DNA of 64,000 nt from Parus major (taxonomy: Eukaryota > Chordata > Aves > Passeriformes > Paridae): NCBI RefSeq assembly GCF_001522545.3, contig NC_031771.1, positions 24,616,847-24,680,846 of the forward strand, in the 5' to 3' direction. Under the pieces are notes generated by a model that did no database searches, was not told where the DNA came from, and worked only from the letters and a program-made list of their open reading frames with translations. Position numbers and translations under genes: made by a program. Below are positions 11,801 through 24,492 of the stretch, in pieces. Each line of letters starts with the position of its first letter. The stretch's first letter is position 1.

Positions 11801-13330
11801 GAATCTTCTTTGAGGTAGGGCTGGAGGTCTGTCATTTCTCTATTGGGGGGATGGAGGCATCCTCTGTGCTGGGATTTACACTGCAAAACATGTGCTGACA
11901 TCTCAGCACTGCCCTTGAGCTGAGCTTTGCTGTTCCACCTGCAGCTGGATCACACACAGCAAAATGGTGACTTTTTACAGCTCTGTAGGCAAGCTGTCCA
12001 TTTTCCATGTGAGCTGAGGCTCAGGCATGTGCAGAAAGTAAATACTGCCCAGTGTGGTGGCAGAGAAGCACCCCTTGCCAGAGCACAGCAGAAGTCTGGG
12101 CCAGACTGGTGCTGTCAGGGTGCTTGGGTGGGGCATGAAGCTCCTCACCTTCTGCTGGTCTGTACCTGAGGGATTTCCTAAACCACAGGAAGCACTGCTG
12201 TCCTTCCTAACTTGAGAAAGGGTTTTCTATTCATTAATTTCTCAAATTCACAGAAAGGTTTTGGCATTTATAATCTCCCATGGCTCAGCTGCAGAGCTCA
12301 GCCATACATCTTGTGAAAAGGTATCTCTTTTGGTCTGCTCTTGAGCTTAATGTGTTTTTTTATTTCATTTGATAACCTTGAGGTTTTGCATCAGAAAATT
12401 ATGAGCAGTCATTCCCCACACTCTGCCATGCTGTTTGTGACTGTTATAGGCTTTTACCATATTATATTTTCCGTGCTGGAGTCCTATTCTTTTTAAGCCC
12501 CTCTCTGCATAAAAGCAATTTCAATCCCTCAACTCCTCTTGCTTCCCTTCTTTATACCTTGTCCAGATCTACTTTAATTTTTTTGGCAGGTGAGGTGGGC
12601 TCTCCTTGCAGTGTTCAAGGCACCATGGATTTGTATGGTAATACCAGGATGTCTCCTGTTTCATTCTCTGGCACTGTCAAACTGGGAAGACTGTGGGATT
12701 AAATAAAATGGTGCTGCAGGGTGTTAATGAGCTGGCCCTAATCCCAGGCTGTTACTTTCAGTGTCCTCTGCTGCAAGGTATGTTTTCTTGTATCAGAGTC
12801 CTGCTATTTTGGAATACTCAAACATGGGGCAGACCTGCCTGGGAGCTCAGCAGATTTCTTGGCATCGTGTTTTGGAATCAGCAAAAACATTCCTCTACTT
12901 TTCACATGTAAAATTAGGATGAGCAGTGATTTCCTGCTATACCAGGGGATTGAGTGGAAAAAAGAGCTGCTGTAAGTACATAAAACAGAAACATGATCTG
13001 TCCTGCCACTTTGTCTGTCCCTGCTGTCAGGACCTGAGTGGTATTTCCCTGGGAGGCAAGGAGCAGCTTGCATCTTTGCTCTTGCCCCCTACCTCCCAGA
13101 CTCACCACCCTGCAGCCACAGCAATTCAAAGGCAAATTGCCATCTTCCACCCTGCTTCTTCAGCTAAAAATGTCCTTTGCTGGTGCAGTGTCAGCCCTGC
13201 TATATTTCATGTTTGAAAGCTATATTGGGAAGGGACGGGATCAGACAGCACATTACATTTCTAGTTTGTCAGCTGTCTCAAGGCTGTCTACAAAAATTAG
13301 TGTAATATCATAACTTGTCTGTATAGCATT
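8801..13330. other. Noncoding stretch, nothing recognised
   Basis: AT-rich DNA with scattered homeodomain-type AT cores up to about 9350 and a dimer of TTTGTAATTG at about 10064-10083. From 10480 to 13300 it is more GC-balanced. Open frames here, such as 10487-10870 (+, 127 codons), have no recognisable product and no clear splice context. Confidence 0.55.
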
Positions 13331-13640
13331 ACATCCCACGAAACAATAAATTGCATTTGAGTTAGGACATGAAGCTGCTATCAATGCCTATGTTAATTTT
13401 CCATGGTTTATTAAGAAAATCATAACAATGCATGCTATTTATGAAGGATGTATTCAGAGATTTATCTCCCTAGTTGCATATTGAATTAGAAGGGTAACAT
13501 TAGGGACATACACTACAAATGCTAATACATTAATCTATCTTAGAGCCAGGATTGCATCACAAAAGGAATTAGTTTTGTGATCTCTTCATAGATCCGTTTT
13601 CAGGGCTATCCTTCACCAGCTCATTGACAATCACAGTCAC
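13331..13640. promoter_or_regulatory. AT-rich candidate conserved noncoding element
   Basis: Non-repetitive AT-rich sequence with several TAAT cores (for example ATTAATC near 13530) and octamer-like ATGC words. It carries the right arm of the exact 32-bp inverted repeat at its left edge. It looks like a developmental enhancer in texture; this is inference without alignment. Confidence 0.3.
13349..13380 (-). repeat. Right arm of exact 32-bp inverted repeat
   Basis: Exact reverse complement of 8278-8309; the core reads GCATTTGAGTTAGGACATG on the plus strand. Flanking bases differ from those of the left arm on both sides, so this is a short bounded copy and not the end of a longer visible duplication. 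Confidence 0.95.
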
Positions 13641-16420
13641 CTGGACAGATTTGTGTTTGTGTCACTTTTCTTCTTGCTATTCTCTTTGCTATAAATAACA
13701 GGACACTGGGAATTTGAATGCTTACAGGGTCTGGGAAAATAGCTTGTTCTACTGCTTTAATCCTTACTTTTGGGAGTTAAAGAGCCAATAGTCCATGTTT
13801 CTTCCACATCTGTTGCAATAATCCTGATGGCGACATCATAGGGCACTGCAAAGGCCACATTCTCCTGCTGTGGCTGTCATTCACTGAATACATATGATAG
13901 AACAAAATCTTTACTTTTTGAACAGAGATGGGAGTAATTGGCCTCTCATATTTGAATAGTTACATTATCTGTGATCTCAATAAGGAAACAGAACATTTTT
14001 TAGGAAGTGATGTTGTGAAATGGCATGGAGAGGAACTTATGCTGTGTGCCTTTTGGGCTGGTTTTACAATAGGCTGCAGTGTAAGCACTTTAAGGCTGTC
14101 TCTTGTCTGTTTTGTTGCTAGAAAATCAGGAGATGTTTCCCACCGTGTTAGTTCTGATGCAGTTTTACAGTTTTGATGTAGGGAGTAACATATTGACAAA
14201 GTGCTTTGGAGTGTGCTTCATGAGCCCTACCTCTGGGTTGAGGTTTCAGTTTTCACACCATAAGCTAGGACTGCAAGTGAAATTCGGTTCTTTGATGAAA
14301 AACAGTGAGAGAAATCACCACGTATTTTCCCCCCCAGAGAACACACAGCATTCTCCAAAAATTAGCCTGAGATCAGGGAAATCTCTACAGCTGCTATTTG
14401 GTTACCATATGGGTAAAAAATTTTGTTTACTCTTCTTCCCAGACAAACTCAAATTGCTCATTTCCATCACTGAAACGGCAGTCCTCAGAAAATTGGCTTT
14501 TCTTTAGTACTGGCTGAACTCTGTGAAAGTGGCCTTCTCCTGTGCTCTACTCTGTCCTTGGGGAGACCTGAGCACGTGGGCTGAGCTGAGGGACAGAAAA
14601 ATCTCCCAGGCTTTTCTGCATATGCATTTACAGCCTTTCCTGACATTTTCTGGATGCCTTAGCTGTCCTGAATATAAAGATGTTTAGGCAATGACTGTCC
14701 TTTGTGATGTTTACCTGCTGCTGATAGCAAGTGGTGCCCAGCTGCTGTCCACTGAGCCCCCCATAGCAAAAAATAAAATAAATAAAAAAAAAAAATTATT
14801 AAATTATGTTACTTCTTTCTCTGTTTTTATTTTTTTTCTTATTTTCCTCTTTACACAATGAAATGCTGCCAGTATGAAAGGATCTGATAGAAGCAGGAGG
14901 TGAATGATTTGACTTTGAAGCTCTGTGGCAATTTTTTATTCTGTAATTTCAATGAAGTTTTAAATGTCTAAATTAAAAGAAATGAATGATTTGGTTAGAC
15001 ATCACTAGGATTTTTCTTTCTCCATCTATTTTCCAAACAAATCCAATAAAACCAGACTAATAGTATGAAATATTTCTGACTCTTCTCTTCAGAATAGAAA
15101 TATCTACTAAGAAAATGTTCTTGATCATCTTGCATATTCTGTCCTTAGTCACTTAATATTTCAGGCATATTTCACACACAAAAACTTTTGCTTCCAGTGA
15201 ACTATTATAGGAATATGAAAAGTTAGTAAGTAATTATCAAATATTGTTGTGTGTGCTGGAAAGATTAGTACATGCCTTAGATGTACAGACAGTTGAAGCG
15301 CATCTTTTAAGAAAAAAATTACTTAAACGCATTAATCCTCATTTGACATTCTTGAGATGCAAATGTACATGTTAGACAATTCATGCGTGGGTGGGCTGGT
15401 CCTGGCTGGATGCCAGGTGCCCAAAAAAGCTGCTCTGTCACTGCTCTTGGACAGGGAAGAGAAAATATGTTGAAAGGCTCCCAGGTTGAGAAAAGGTTGA
15501 GGAAGAGTTCACTCAGCAATTTCCATCATGGGCAAAACAGGCCTGATGTGGGGAAAATTGATTAAATATATTATCAGTCAAATCAAAAGCGGATGTAGAG
15601 AAATAAAAATAAAACCTTAAGAAACCTTCCCCTCACCCATCCCTTCTTCCTGGCCTCAGTTTCACTCCTGGCTTTCTCTACCTTCTCCCTGCACTGGCAC
15701 AAAGGAACAGACAGGAATGAGGGCTGTGGTCAGCTCATCACACATTGTGATTTTAAAACAGCTTTTCAAAAGAAGTCAACAAATATTCTAACAACTCACA
15801 AATTCCTGGAATTTTTCAGTCTTTCAGAGATTCCAATCTTGTTTCCACAGTAATGAAGTTTAGAGGTTACAAAATAACACAGCATGGAGCAAGTTTTTCC
15901 TCCTGCCTGCTCTCTGGCAGTGCTGTTGGGTCAGCTCTGGCACTCTGTTTGGTCAGGGTGAGACACTTTTGCTGCTTGCACAGGGGCAGGCTGGAGCTGA
16001 GGATGTAAAAGTAGCTGCTAGTGTTGTTTTAGTAGTTTTGAGCTCCATTTACCTGAGCTCTCTGGCCTTGCAGTGCCCACAGAGGCTTTCAGCAAATCTT
16101 GGGGCTCATCTGTGTTGCAATTTCATCTATGCTGCTGTGGAGGAGTGGCAGTAGATGGGTACCAGCAGCGCCTGAAGAGCTGGAGAAAAGGATATGAAGT
16201 CTTCAGAGTGCTTTTCCCAGGTAGTGAACCTCAATGAGGAAGGGTACACATCATTTCAGTAACTTTGGCACTGCTGTGAAGTGTTATTTATCTTAGTGTT
16301 TGACATTGCAGGAGACTTCAAACTGAGAACTGGCTTCCTGTGGTCCTGTGATTTTCAGATTTTGCTCTCTGCCGGAAGCTGATCCTTTGGAAAAGTTATA
16401 GATTAAAATTATTCAATCCT
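13641..16420. other. Noncoding stretch, nothing recognised
   Basis: No exon or RNA gene seen. An A-rich run (14768-14803) is followed by a T-rich run (14821-14850); these could pair weakly but are simple low-complexity sequence. Open frames on both strands look like chance. Confidence 0.55.
14768..14850. repeat. A-rich then T-rich low-complexity pair
   Basis: AAATA-type repeats run to about 14803, and a TTTTTATTTT-type run follows after a short spacer. No retroelement body is recognisable next to either. Confidence 0.75.
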
Positions 16421-16468
16421 TTATAGAATCATGGTTTAGGAAAAAAGGAAGTCCCCTTTCTTGGACCC
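16421..16468 (-). mobile_element. Fragment of avian CR1 LINE 3' end, inverted
   Basis: The words ATAGAATCATGG, GTTTAGG and GGAAGTCCCCTTT in this order follow the reverse complement of the avian CR1 3' end, whose family form is roughly ATAGAATC...GGTTTGGGTTGGAAGGGACC. Only about 48 bp is recognisable, so this is a decayed, 5'-truncated copy. CR1 copies in birds are usually truncated like this. The body to the right is not recognisable. Confidence 0.5.
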
Positions 16469-19360
16469 AAATACATTATGGGAATTTTCATTAAAAAAAG
16501 TAAATCAGAGAGAAGCTCTGTCCTCTACCTGTCATTTCATCTCTCCTTGGCAAGATGAGACAGCCTTAAGGTGAGAGTAAAAGTTTCTCATAGTCATTAC
16601 CAGATTTTCTTTTCACATTATGCAGTGCCAGTCTCTGTGCAACCATTTTGTGCTCAGGGCTTATATGAAAGAAGCTGAAAATGAGCACCTAGCAATGTAA
16701 AAGGGCCCTTCTGCATTAAATACCCTTAGTACAGCAAGGAGCAGCGGGTGGAGGCGTGTGTCTGAAGTGGGGCAGCTTGGTGTAAGCCATTTTTCTCCCC
16801 ACATATCAGTATTTTGGGACCCTGTAACACGCAGACACCGTTGTTTGACATCACTCACGCTTGTCTCCAAACTCTGTCACGTATTTCTGAGCGTGCAGCC
16901 ACTCTTTAGGTGCCCTCTCCAGCCACAGTAAGCAGTGAAGCTGCAGTTGGCTGTACATGTTAATTCATGGCTTTGCAGGTTTGCCTCTGTAATCACATAA
17001 CTTGCAAAGGAGATGGCTGCAGCTGACCTGTGAGCTTGAATGTGCAGGAGGAGGTGAGGCTGCATCCTGCCATCGTCACGGCCTGGGACAGCACAAGCAT
17101 GCTGCCCAGGCTGCACCTTTGTGTAGTCAGATGAGATGGGGTCTGCAAGCCAAACAGCACATGTTGATGATCCTTGGGGGGTTTTCCCACTGAGATGTCT
17201 CTCTTTGTCTTGGGAAAAACATGGCTTCACTCACATATGTCTCAAAGTGTTCAAGCATGAGTGGAATGTTCTTTTGGAAGACTTGTCAACTATATATCTG
17301 CATAAATTTCTGCTCATTTCATCATTTATCTCTTCTGGCTAAATATCTCAGATTTTTCAAAGGTACATGCTTGACTAGAATTGGTTTGCAATTTAAATGG
17401 TTCTTACGTTAACATAAATATCATCAGACTCAGGTGGATTTATTTAGTGTGCATGAAATAGCGATCAAGCCAACGTGTCAAGTAGTTCATCCCAGACACC
17501 CCAGAGAGATAATGCTTCTGGCTGAGGGTTTATCTCATCTCTATTGGTTCAAGTTAGAGTTTTATTTCTTTTGTGTCAGATAAATTTGTTGATCAAAAAT
17601 GCTGATTCATCTTTGTCTTCACTTTTCCTCATGCTTCAGAAGACTTCTGATTCAATGTAAAGAGTATTTTTAGTTTAGTTGGGGAGATCCAGGGAGAATT
17701 ATGGATTGATTTATCCCTGCACTGGGTAGTGCTGGTAGAATAAACTTGAGTTTTCAGTGTTAACTCATTATTTTTGGATGCCTGAATCAGCACACTAAAA
17801 GAGGCCTGATCCTTATCATTGGTGCCCCTAAATTTGAGCCTTCTGAATTGGCATTCATATTTGAGGATGCCACAATTGCTAATTCCTGTATTAATTAGGA
17901 ATCTGCTTCTGAAATTTGGAGTCAACCAGATAATTTTTGTTACTTTGAGCAGATGAAAGATGCCGAAAATGGTGCTTGTAGACTGCAGACCCTATTAATA
18001 CTGGTGAATAGGCTAAATTGTAACACAACTTAGGGAGAAACCTTTCAGATTTTTGTCCATCCAGAAGTAGAATGGTCTCCTTTAAAGTTTATATTTTTAT
18101 TTACACCTCTTCAGGCAACAAAGGCTGAAGTGCAATGCCACGTAGTCTAAAGAAGCAAGAGTGAGATTTAACTCATGAGACAGGGCAAGGAAGCAACCAA
18201 ATTGATTGACTCTGCTGGCTCTCTGTGTGATCTTCTGAATGGGATGTCATTGTCTGTTTGAACCTTTGGATTGTGTAAGGGCATAAAAGCCTCAGGCTCA
18301 GATTTTATTTAGGATGGGTTTCTGATATGGGCATAAACAACCTGCAGATCACACAAATCAAATAAATGTATTTCTGAAGAGACTTAAGATGAGTCCAAAT
18401 AATGCTGAGCTCTTGTGTGACACACACACAAGATGTGTGATTAAATCTCAAGACAAGGTTGGTAAAGCTTAGATCTACGATGGTGAATCTGTAACAGCAA
18501 TTAGAGGACCGTGTACTTGGCAGCTGCAAGATAAATGGATAGTTTACCATACTTAAGGGACCTATGAGCATAATGTTTATTTTTTGAGGTTTCAGCAGTG
18601 CCTGATGCTCATCAGCAGGAAAACCTCATTGTTAAAATGAGGACAGTTTGAGGCTACTGGTTCTGACCTTTTGAGTTGGCATGAATAAAAGCCAGGTTAA
18701 TGAAATGTGTTGCTCCTGTAACAAGTTAAGAAAAAAACCAAACTTGTCTGCTGCTGGGAAAGACAATAAATGCCACAGAGATTTATGCAGAGCTTTGGTG
18801 TAGCTCCATAGTCATGTGAGCTATCTGTACATAGATACTGGGGAAAAGAAGTCACTGCTTGGATCTAGTGCAGCACACAGCTCCTGATGTCCCAAGGTGA
18901 CAGATAACAATAGTCATAATGATTGTGACTTGCTTGACACGATCCATTTAACATCCTTGCCCTTATCACTTGCCAGCTTCAAATCCACAGTCCTGAAGTG
19001 CAATCAGGAAAACCACATTTGACACGGCTTGTGAAAAAATGGCATGAATCCCTCAGCACCAAGCGCTTACATGTGTGTTAGGCTGACCACTAAGCACCCA
19101 CTCACCGAGGAGCACCCAGAAAAATTGGCAGCTAATGAAAACCCTGGAGCTGGCACAGAACTGATAAGACTGTTGGGTCCCTGTTTGTGTTTTCTGGGAT
19201 CACGCCAGTGTAACAACACAAACTCTTGGAAGCAGTAATTTTTAAGCTCAAAATATTAACATAAGGCAGGTATGAAATTGGCTAGGGACTTCAGTGTCAG
19301 TGCTGAACAAAGGAAGGTATTTCTTGCTAAGAATGACTGTTGTTTGTTGGATTACTTGCT
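16469..19360. other. Noncoding stretch, nothing recognised
   Basis: No gene recognised. An 8-bp-stem hairpin with a CA-rich centre lies near 18412-18432. Sequence around 18890-19010 has GATA and ATAATG words and could be regulatory, but I see no decisive signal. Confidence 0.55.
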
Positions 19361-19570
19361 CCGCGGTAGTGCTGAGGTGTTGGCTCTGCAGCCACACAAG
19401 CAGCTGGATGTCTCTCAGGAAGGCAGCGGGAGGTGCATCCCTCAGAGCTCCCAGGCTGTGTCTGTGAGGCGGCAGAGGCGCTCCGCAGCCCGTGTGTCTC
19501 AGCGTTGTGCCAATTGTGCACAAACCGCGGCCAGCGAGCCATTTATCACTGCTGTGCGAGCCAAAGCTTT
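19361..19570. promoter_or_regulatory. Small CpG-rich patch
   Basis: I count about 12 CpG in roughly 200 bp, with GC content well above the surroundings and several GCGG/CCGCGG words. The flanks are CpG-poor. This fits a small CpG-island-like element such as an enhancer or minor promoter, or a patch of biased gene conversion. No start site, exon or splice donor could be tied to it. Confidence 0.35.
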
Positions 19571-22500
19571 GCTGTTGTTGCAGGCACAGCTTGCTGCTAT
19601 GGGACTTGGGGGAGGTTAGTTTGCTGCTACACCTCTTTGCTCTTCCCGTTGCTTGTAGGGGTAAAATCCTCTTGGAGGAGCTAATATTCCCAGCGGGGAG
19701 CAGGACAGTTGGGATGTAACACCGACTGCCTTCAGGGTGACCTAGTGAGCTCCTGCTTTTAGTGCACAGCAAGAACTCCCAGGGCTTTAGGATTGGGTGG
19801 TTTCGGGATGGGATCTGGAATTGAAGAGATCCTCCTTGTCAGGCTCTCCAGCCCAGAAACTAAAACTGGCTTTGTAGTTAATAGAGGTACTGCTACATGG
19901 GACAGAAGGAAAATTATGGGGGAAATTCATACTTGGCTTGTGCCTCCCCACGTCCCTCCTAAACACAGGGAACAGAAATGCTGCAGCAAGGCCCATTTTA
20001 AAGGCACATCTGGTTGTTTTCTTTCTAGCCTCACCTTCCCTGGAGTAAAGTAAAATACATTTCTTTGGCTCAGTGCAGTCTAAAATAAGCTCTAGTTCCA
20101 ATAGTGTTGTCCTGTGGCAACACTCCTGGCCTCCACCAGCTCGCCAAAAATGCAAAGCACTTCCATAGCTCCTTCCTTGTCTCTGTTGGCCCCACAGGGG
20201 AGTTTCGGCTCCACTACAGCATCCTGAATGACACTGGGTGCCCAGGCATTGACACAGAATCTATCCTTGTGTCTCTTTCCAGACTCAGCTGCTTGGAAGG
20301 ATCATGGAATGAATGAAAGCCTGCAGATAAAATTTCATAGTGGGTGACTTCTTTTCAGGGCCATTAGTGAGACTGAAAAATCAGACTTTATAATATAAAG
20401 CAATCTTTCACCTGCACTCAGGACAGCTACTCTAGTTCCACAATATGTTATTTAAAGCCTGTTTTATAATAGAATTTGGTATTGCAGTATGTATAATTTA
20501 TAATATATTAAAACCCATTTCATAATATGTTTTAATCTCTGATGATGAATAGCTGGGACAGTCTTGCAGGTTCTGTATTATCACTATGGCAACATTCTTT
20601 AAAAAAAGAAAAGTAGGACAATTGAGAGATACCAAGGACTGGTCAAGGAAAGAATAATGACACTTGTCAATTTGCGTTTTTTCCTATAGTTTGTTTTTGT
20701 CTTGGAAATGGCATCTATTCTGATATTTTTGCATATGTTTTCAAGAAAACACTTGCAGCATTACTGAAATGTTGCATTTCCTTTAACCTTTGAGGGCTCA
20801 ACTGTGAAAATATTTGTTTTCCATCACAGTGCTAAATGACTTAGCCCATCTATGAGGATGAGCAGAGCTCAGCAGGTATTGGTGGACTGGAAATATATCT
20901 TCCGTTGGATTTCCAATGTTTCTCAAAAATCCAAATAGTATTTTGAGTCCAACCTAACATGCTTAATTTAGCAAAATGGGATTTGTCTTCCGTACTAAAC
21001 GGTTGGCTGTTTTTAAAAATCAGGGTGCTTGCTTTGAAGGCTTGCATTTTGACAAAACCTCTTAATAGCAATTATTCTTTTCCTGAACAGTGCTCACCAA
21101 AGCATATTCATCATTCATTAGCAAAGAAAGAAGAAATCTCAATTTGCTTGCCTTTCCAAGCAGCAGTCGTGCATCTCTAAAAATATCACTGCAGTGTCTC
21201 AAGTGATAGGGATCAAAAAGCCTGGAGATCTATGGATCACTCTTTGCTTATCAGGTGACACAGGAATCATTCATGGAAGACTGGTTTTTGTCATTTACCC
21301 TCAATCAGGGAGTCTCTTCCTGAAGAGCAGACTTCTGAAGGTCCCAGATATCTGAGGGCCAAACACCAGCAGTGCACCAGGTAGCCTTTTGAGATGTTTC
21401 TGTTGCTGGGTGCTACTCTTAGTCTCATGCTTTCAAGCATGGCAAAGATACTTTTTGAGAATGAGAGTTTATGGTTCTAGTGTTTTCTGAGTGGGTCTTC
21501 TGTCAAATGTTCCAGGCATGAGTTCCATGTCCATGGGGAACACAGTAGTGGGAACTGAGCTATGTGGAGGTCCTGTGCCCTTTGTACTTCCTACGTGGTT
21601 TTCTTAAATACACCAGGCATCTATTTCAATCAATTCAACAAATAATGCTACTCTCTCTATTCTTTGTGATTCTCAGCACAACTGGTTTCCTTCAGCCTCC
21701 AAGCTCTTCTTTTCCAGGACTACCCCTTGCCATCACAGGTTTTAACACTTCCTTTTCCTTCTCCACCTTTTACAGAACAGACTCTGACTGTTCCTTCTCC
21801 TTCATGAGCTAAAGTTTTTCTAGTGCTTTTCTGCACCCAGCCATGTTTTGACTGGTGGCAGGTCATGAAAACCAAAGGCAGGTATTTAATAGCCCTGGTT
21901 ATGTCTGCTGATATGAGGTTGAAGGTAAGACTACAGGTAAAATGTCTGGGGACATCTGGGCATTCATTTTTTCCCCTGTTTATCCCAAAGCAGAACACAG
22001 ATGTTGACCTTTACCTTACTAATCCACCTGCTTACTCAGGCTTTTGCTTGAGGGGTGACAGCAAGTGAATTTCTGCCTATAGGGCAAATTCCAGGATGTA
22101 TCCATTACTGTGCCATTGACATTTGCCAGACAATTCTTATGTTTTCAAAGCAATTTTGTTCATGTGCCCAGGGAAATTAGCAGTGAACTGTTACTGTGGT
22201 TTAAAAAGCATTTGTGGAATAAAATTTCTTTTAACTCTTCCTATTTAAGTCGTTGCTTGCATAAAGGTACTGATTAGAGAGGAGCTGGAATCCTCATGAG
22301 AAATAGGAATAGTGAACTTGATGAGTTTTTATTCTGACTTTTTTTTTTTTTTTTTTGGTTCTGCAGTTACAAGAAAGCCTTTTGCCATCGGCACCTCATC
22401 CATGACATGGATCACAGTCTACAAATAATGCTAGGATTTAATTTTTCCAGTTTCACTGCTCTTGTAAGACATCTTGTAAATGTGCAGCTCAAGCCTGTAA

Positions 22501-22960
22501 CTAGATATCTAAACAGTGAGGAGACAGTAATTTTCCAGTGAAGGAAAACCTCTATAATGATGGGACTGGTGGCATAAAGATCCAGCTTTACATTAAGTCT
22601 GGTGCTCACACTGCAGCTCTTGTCTGTTACCTTAGAAGAAAATATAGCTTGTAAAAATCATGAGAGTGTATGAAAATGGACACATTGAGTCTCTTAGCAA
22701 ACAAGATTATAAGTCATGAATCTTTCTGATTTGGATAACACTGCTGATGGGGTTTCTTGGGGTTTTCTCTTTTGTAATACACATTGCATTTGAGAATGAA
22801 AACCAGCTGAGAGCAGTATCACATAAACCTGTTTTCCTGTTCTTTATGGAAGATGAGTACTTTCTTATCCCAGAACCACTGGACCTATTCATAACTGAAA
22901 CCTTCAAAGTTTATGAACTGTGAAATTAGGTGACTAATAGACAGGTGAATCATTAGGCTG
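19571..22960. other. Noncoding stretch, nothing recognised
   Basis: Mixed DNA. A T18 run lies at 22339-22356. AT-rich words at 20440-20530 could be part of a regulatory element. No convincing exon. Confidence 0.55.
22339..22356. repeat. Poly(T) run
   Basis: Eighteen uninterrupted T followed by GGTTCTGCAG. It resembles a pyrimidine tract plus AG, but no open frame of note follows. Confidence 0.85.
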
Positions 22961-23008
22961 GATGCATTCAGAAACCTCCTTGTTCCTGTTTCTTGTATCT
23001 CCCTGTAG

Positions 23009-23150
23009 GCAAACACATTTACTTCAGCACAGAAGAAAAACAACATTTAAAACTCCTCATGACACTGAGGTCCTACCTAATTGCAGGAGAATGGGATTTT
23101 TGCCAGGACACAGTGAATGCCTACTGTATCTGTCCATTTATTTTCTCAGG
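23009..23150 (+). CDS. Candidate internal exon, unknown protein
   Basis: A strong acceptor-like signal precedes this segment: a long pyrimidine tract (about 22978-23006) ending in CTGTAG at 23008. The frame starting with two bases of a split codon is then open to a TAG at 23191. The conceptual peptide starts KHIYFSTEEKQHLKLL and continues with TLRSYLIAGEWDFC, which looks more protein-like than most frames in the window. The best donor is AGG/GTGTAA at 23151, which is weak. I recognise no family. No partner exon was found, so it may be a pseudoexon in an intron. Confidence 0.2.
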
Positions 23151-23194
23151 GTGTAATGCCTTGTGCCTCTCTGGGTCATCCACAGGCATGTAGG

Positions 23195-23400
23195 AAGTTT
23201 TACTGTTTTCTTTGGTTGTTTTATAATTTTGGTGGGTCTTTGTTCGGGGTATGTTTGGTGCTTTTTTTTTTTTTTTTTTTTGGAGGGAGTGATTTAGGTT
23301 TTGTTTTTTTGGGGGTGGTGGAGGGTTTGTTTTTTGGGGGTCTTGTTAGTTTTTTGTGGGGTTTTTGAGGCTGTTGGGTTTGTTGGATTTTTTCAATGTG
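23195..23400 (+). repeat. T/G-rich low-complexity tract with T20 run
   Basis: T20 at 23262-23281, followed by runs of GGGGG and TTTTT up to about 23400 on the plus strand. It is simple sequence. The G runs are too widely spaced for a standard G-quadruplex motif. The pronounced T and G excess would fit a transcribed plus strand in an intron. Confidence 0.8.
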
Positions 23401-24480
23401 TAGGGGAAAACCTTTGTAGCCTCTATCATTTTATTTCTTTTTTTACACCAGTCTGTCCTGTGCAAAGAGGTCTAAATGAGTAGAGAGCTAGCAGCAGATT
23501 TGTTTCAGGTACTCCTGCCACAGGAATATTCTGATAATAAAATCCTCCCAGCTGTTTGGAAAAGCTTCAGCATTCCCTGTAAGAAATGTCTGACACAGTC
23601 CCAGGAACAAAACAACTCAAACCAAGCCAGTCAATAGCACTTCATTTGCTTACTGGAATGAAATCTCCACAAGTGATTTTGGAGTGAAGAGGGGACTTTA
23701 CATTGCAGTTTTGCACATGTCCTGGCTTTTAGATTTTATGTAGGGTGTGATTTAGGAGCATTGAAGTGGTCCCCATCTTTATCAAAACTCCCCTCCAACT
23801 TAGTTTCACCAGTTATTTATTGTCACATGTGGAACAAGAGTTGTAGCCAGGCTGTATATCTTAGTTAATTAAAAGGAACATCTGCTTACTGTAACGCATT
23901 ATATAAATGGTATTTCCTTTGTATACCAGGCTGCATGAAATAATCTATTGGCTACTGACCCAAGTTCCTACGTGCCTATCAGATAACCCACAAAAAGCAA
24001 AAGATCTGACATCATGTGTGTCCCCTCCAGGCAACATATAGAATAAATACTGTAAGCTTACATAGGAGCAGGTGAGTCCAAGAGAGCAGGAGGAGATCTG
24101 CACATTCCCAAAGTACAAACTTAAGTGGTAACAGATGAATCCAGAAAGCGATTATGAACCCCAGAGCTGATTCATAAACTTCTCAGGCTGCAGCCTCTAA
24201 TGTCTGAGGGCAAAACTGTCTGCAGTAAGCTGGTTTTCATATCTTTATTGCAGGAATAAGTTCAGTTCTTTATATACTTAGGGAATATGGATGAAGATTC
24301 TGATGTTGTTGAGTGGTCTGAATGCTCAGTAACAGTTAAATCAAAATACTACAGTTCAATGGTGAAATCATTAATGAATTAGATAATTTTTTTGGGTTTC
24401 ATGCAGACTGAGCATTCTCATCTGACCTGCCATATTCTGTAGATCTTGTTTGCATAAGATATATTTCAGTACTTGCTTTT
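23401..24480. other. Noncoding stretch, nothing recognised
   Basis: AT-rich DNA between two exon candidates of opposite orientation. No identifiable element. Confidence 0.5.
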
Positions 24481-24492
24481 TTTTTGTTTGTT

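Noticed and set aside
14768..14850. Possible hairpin between A-rich and T-rich runs
   Set aside because: Pairing comes only from simple sequence, which gives no specific signal.
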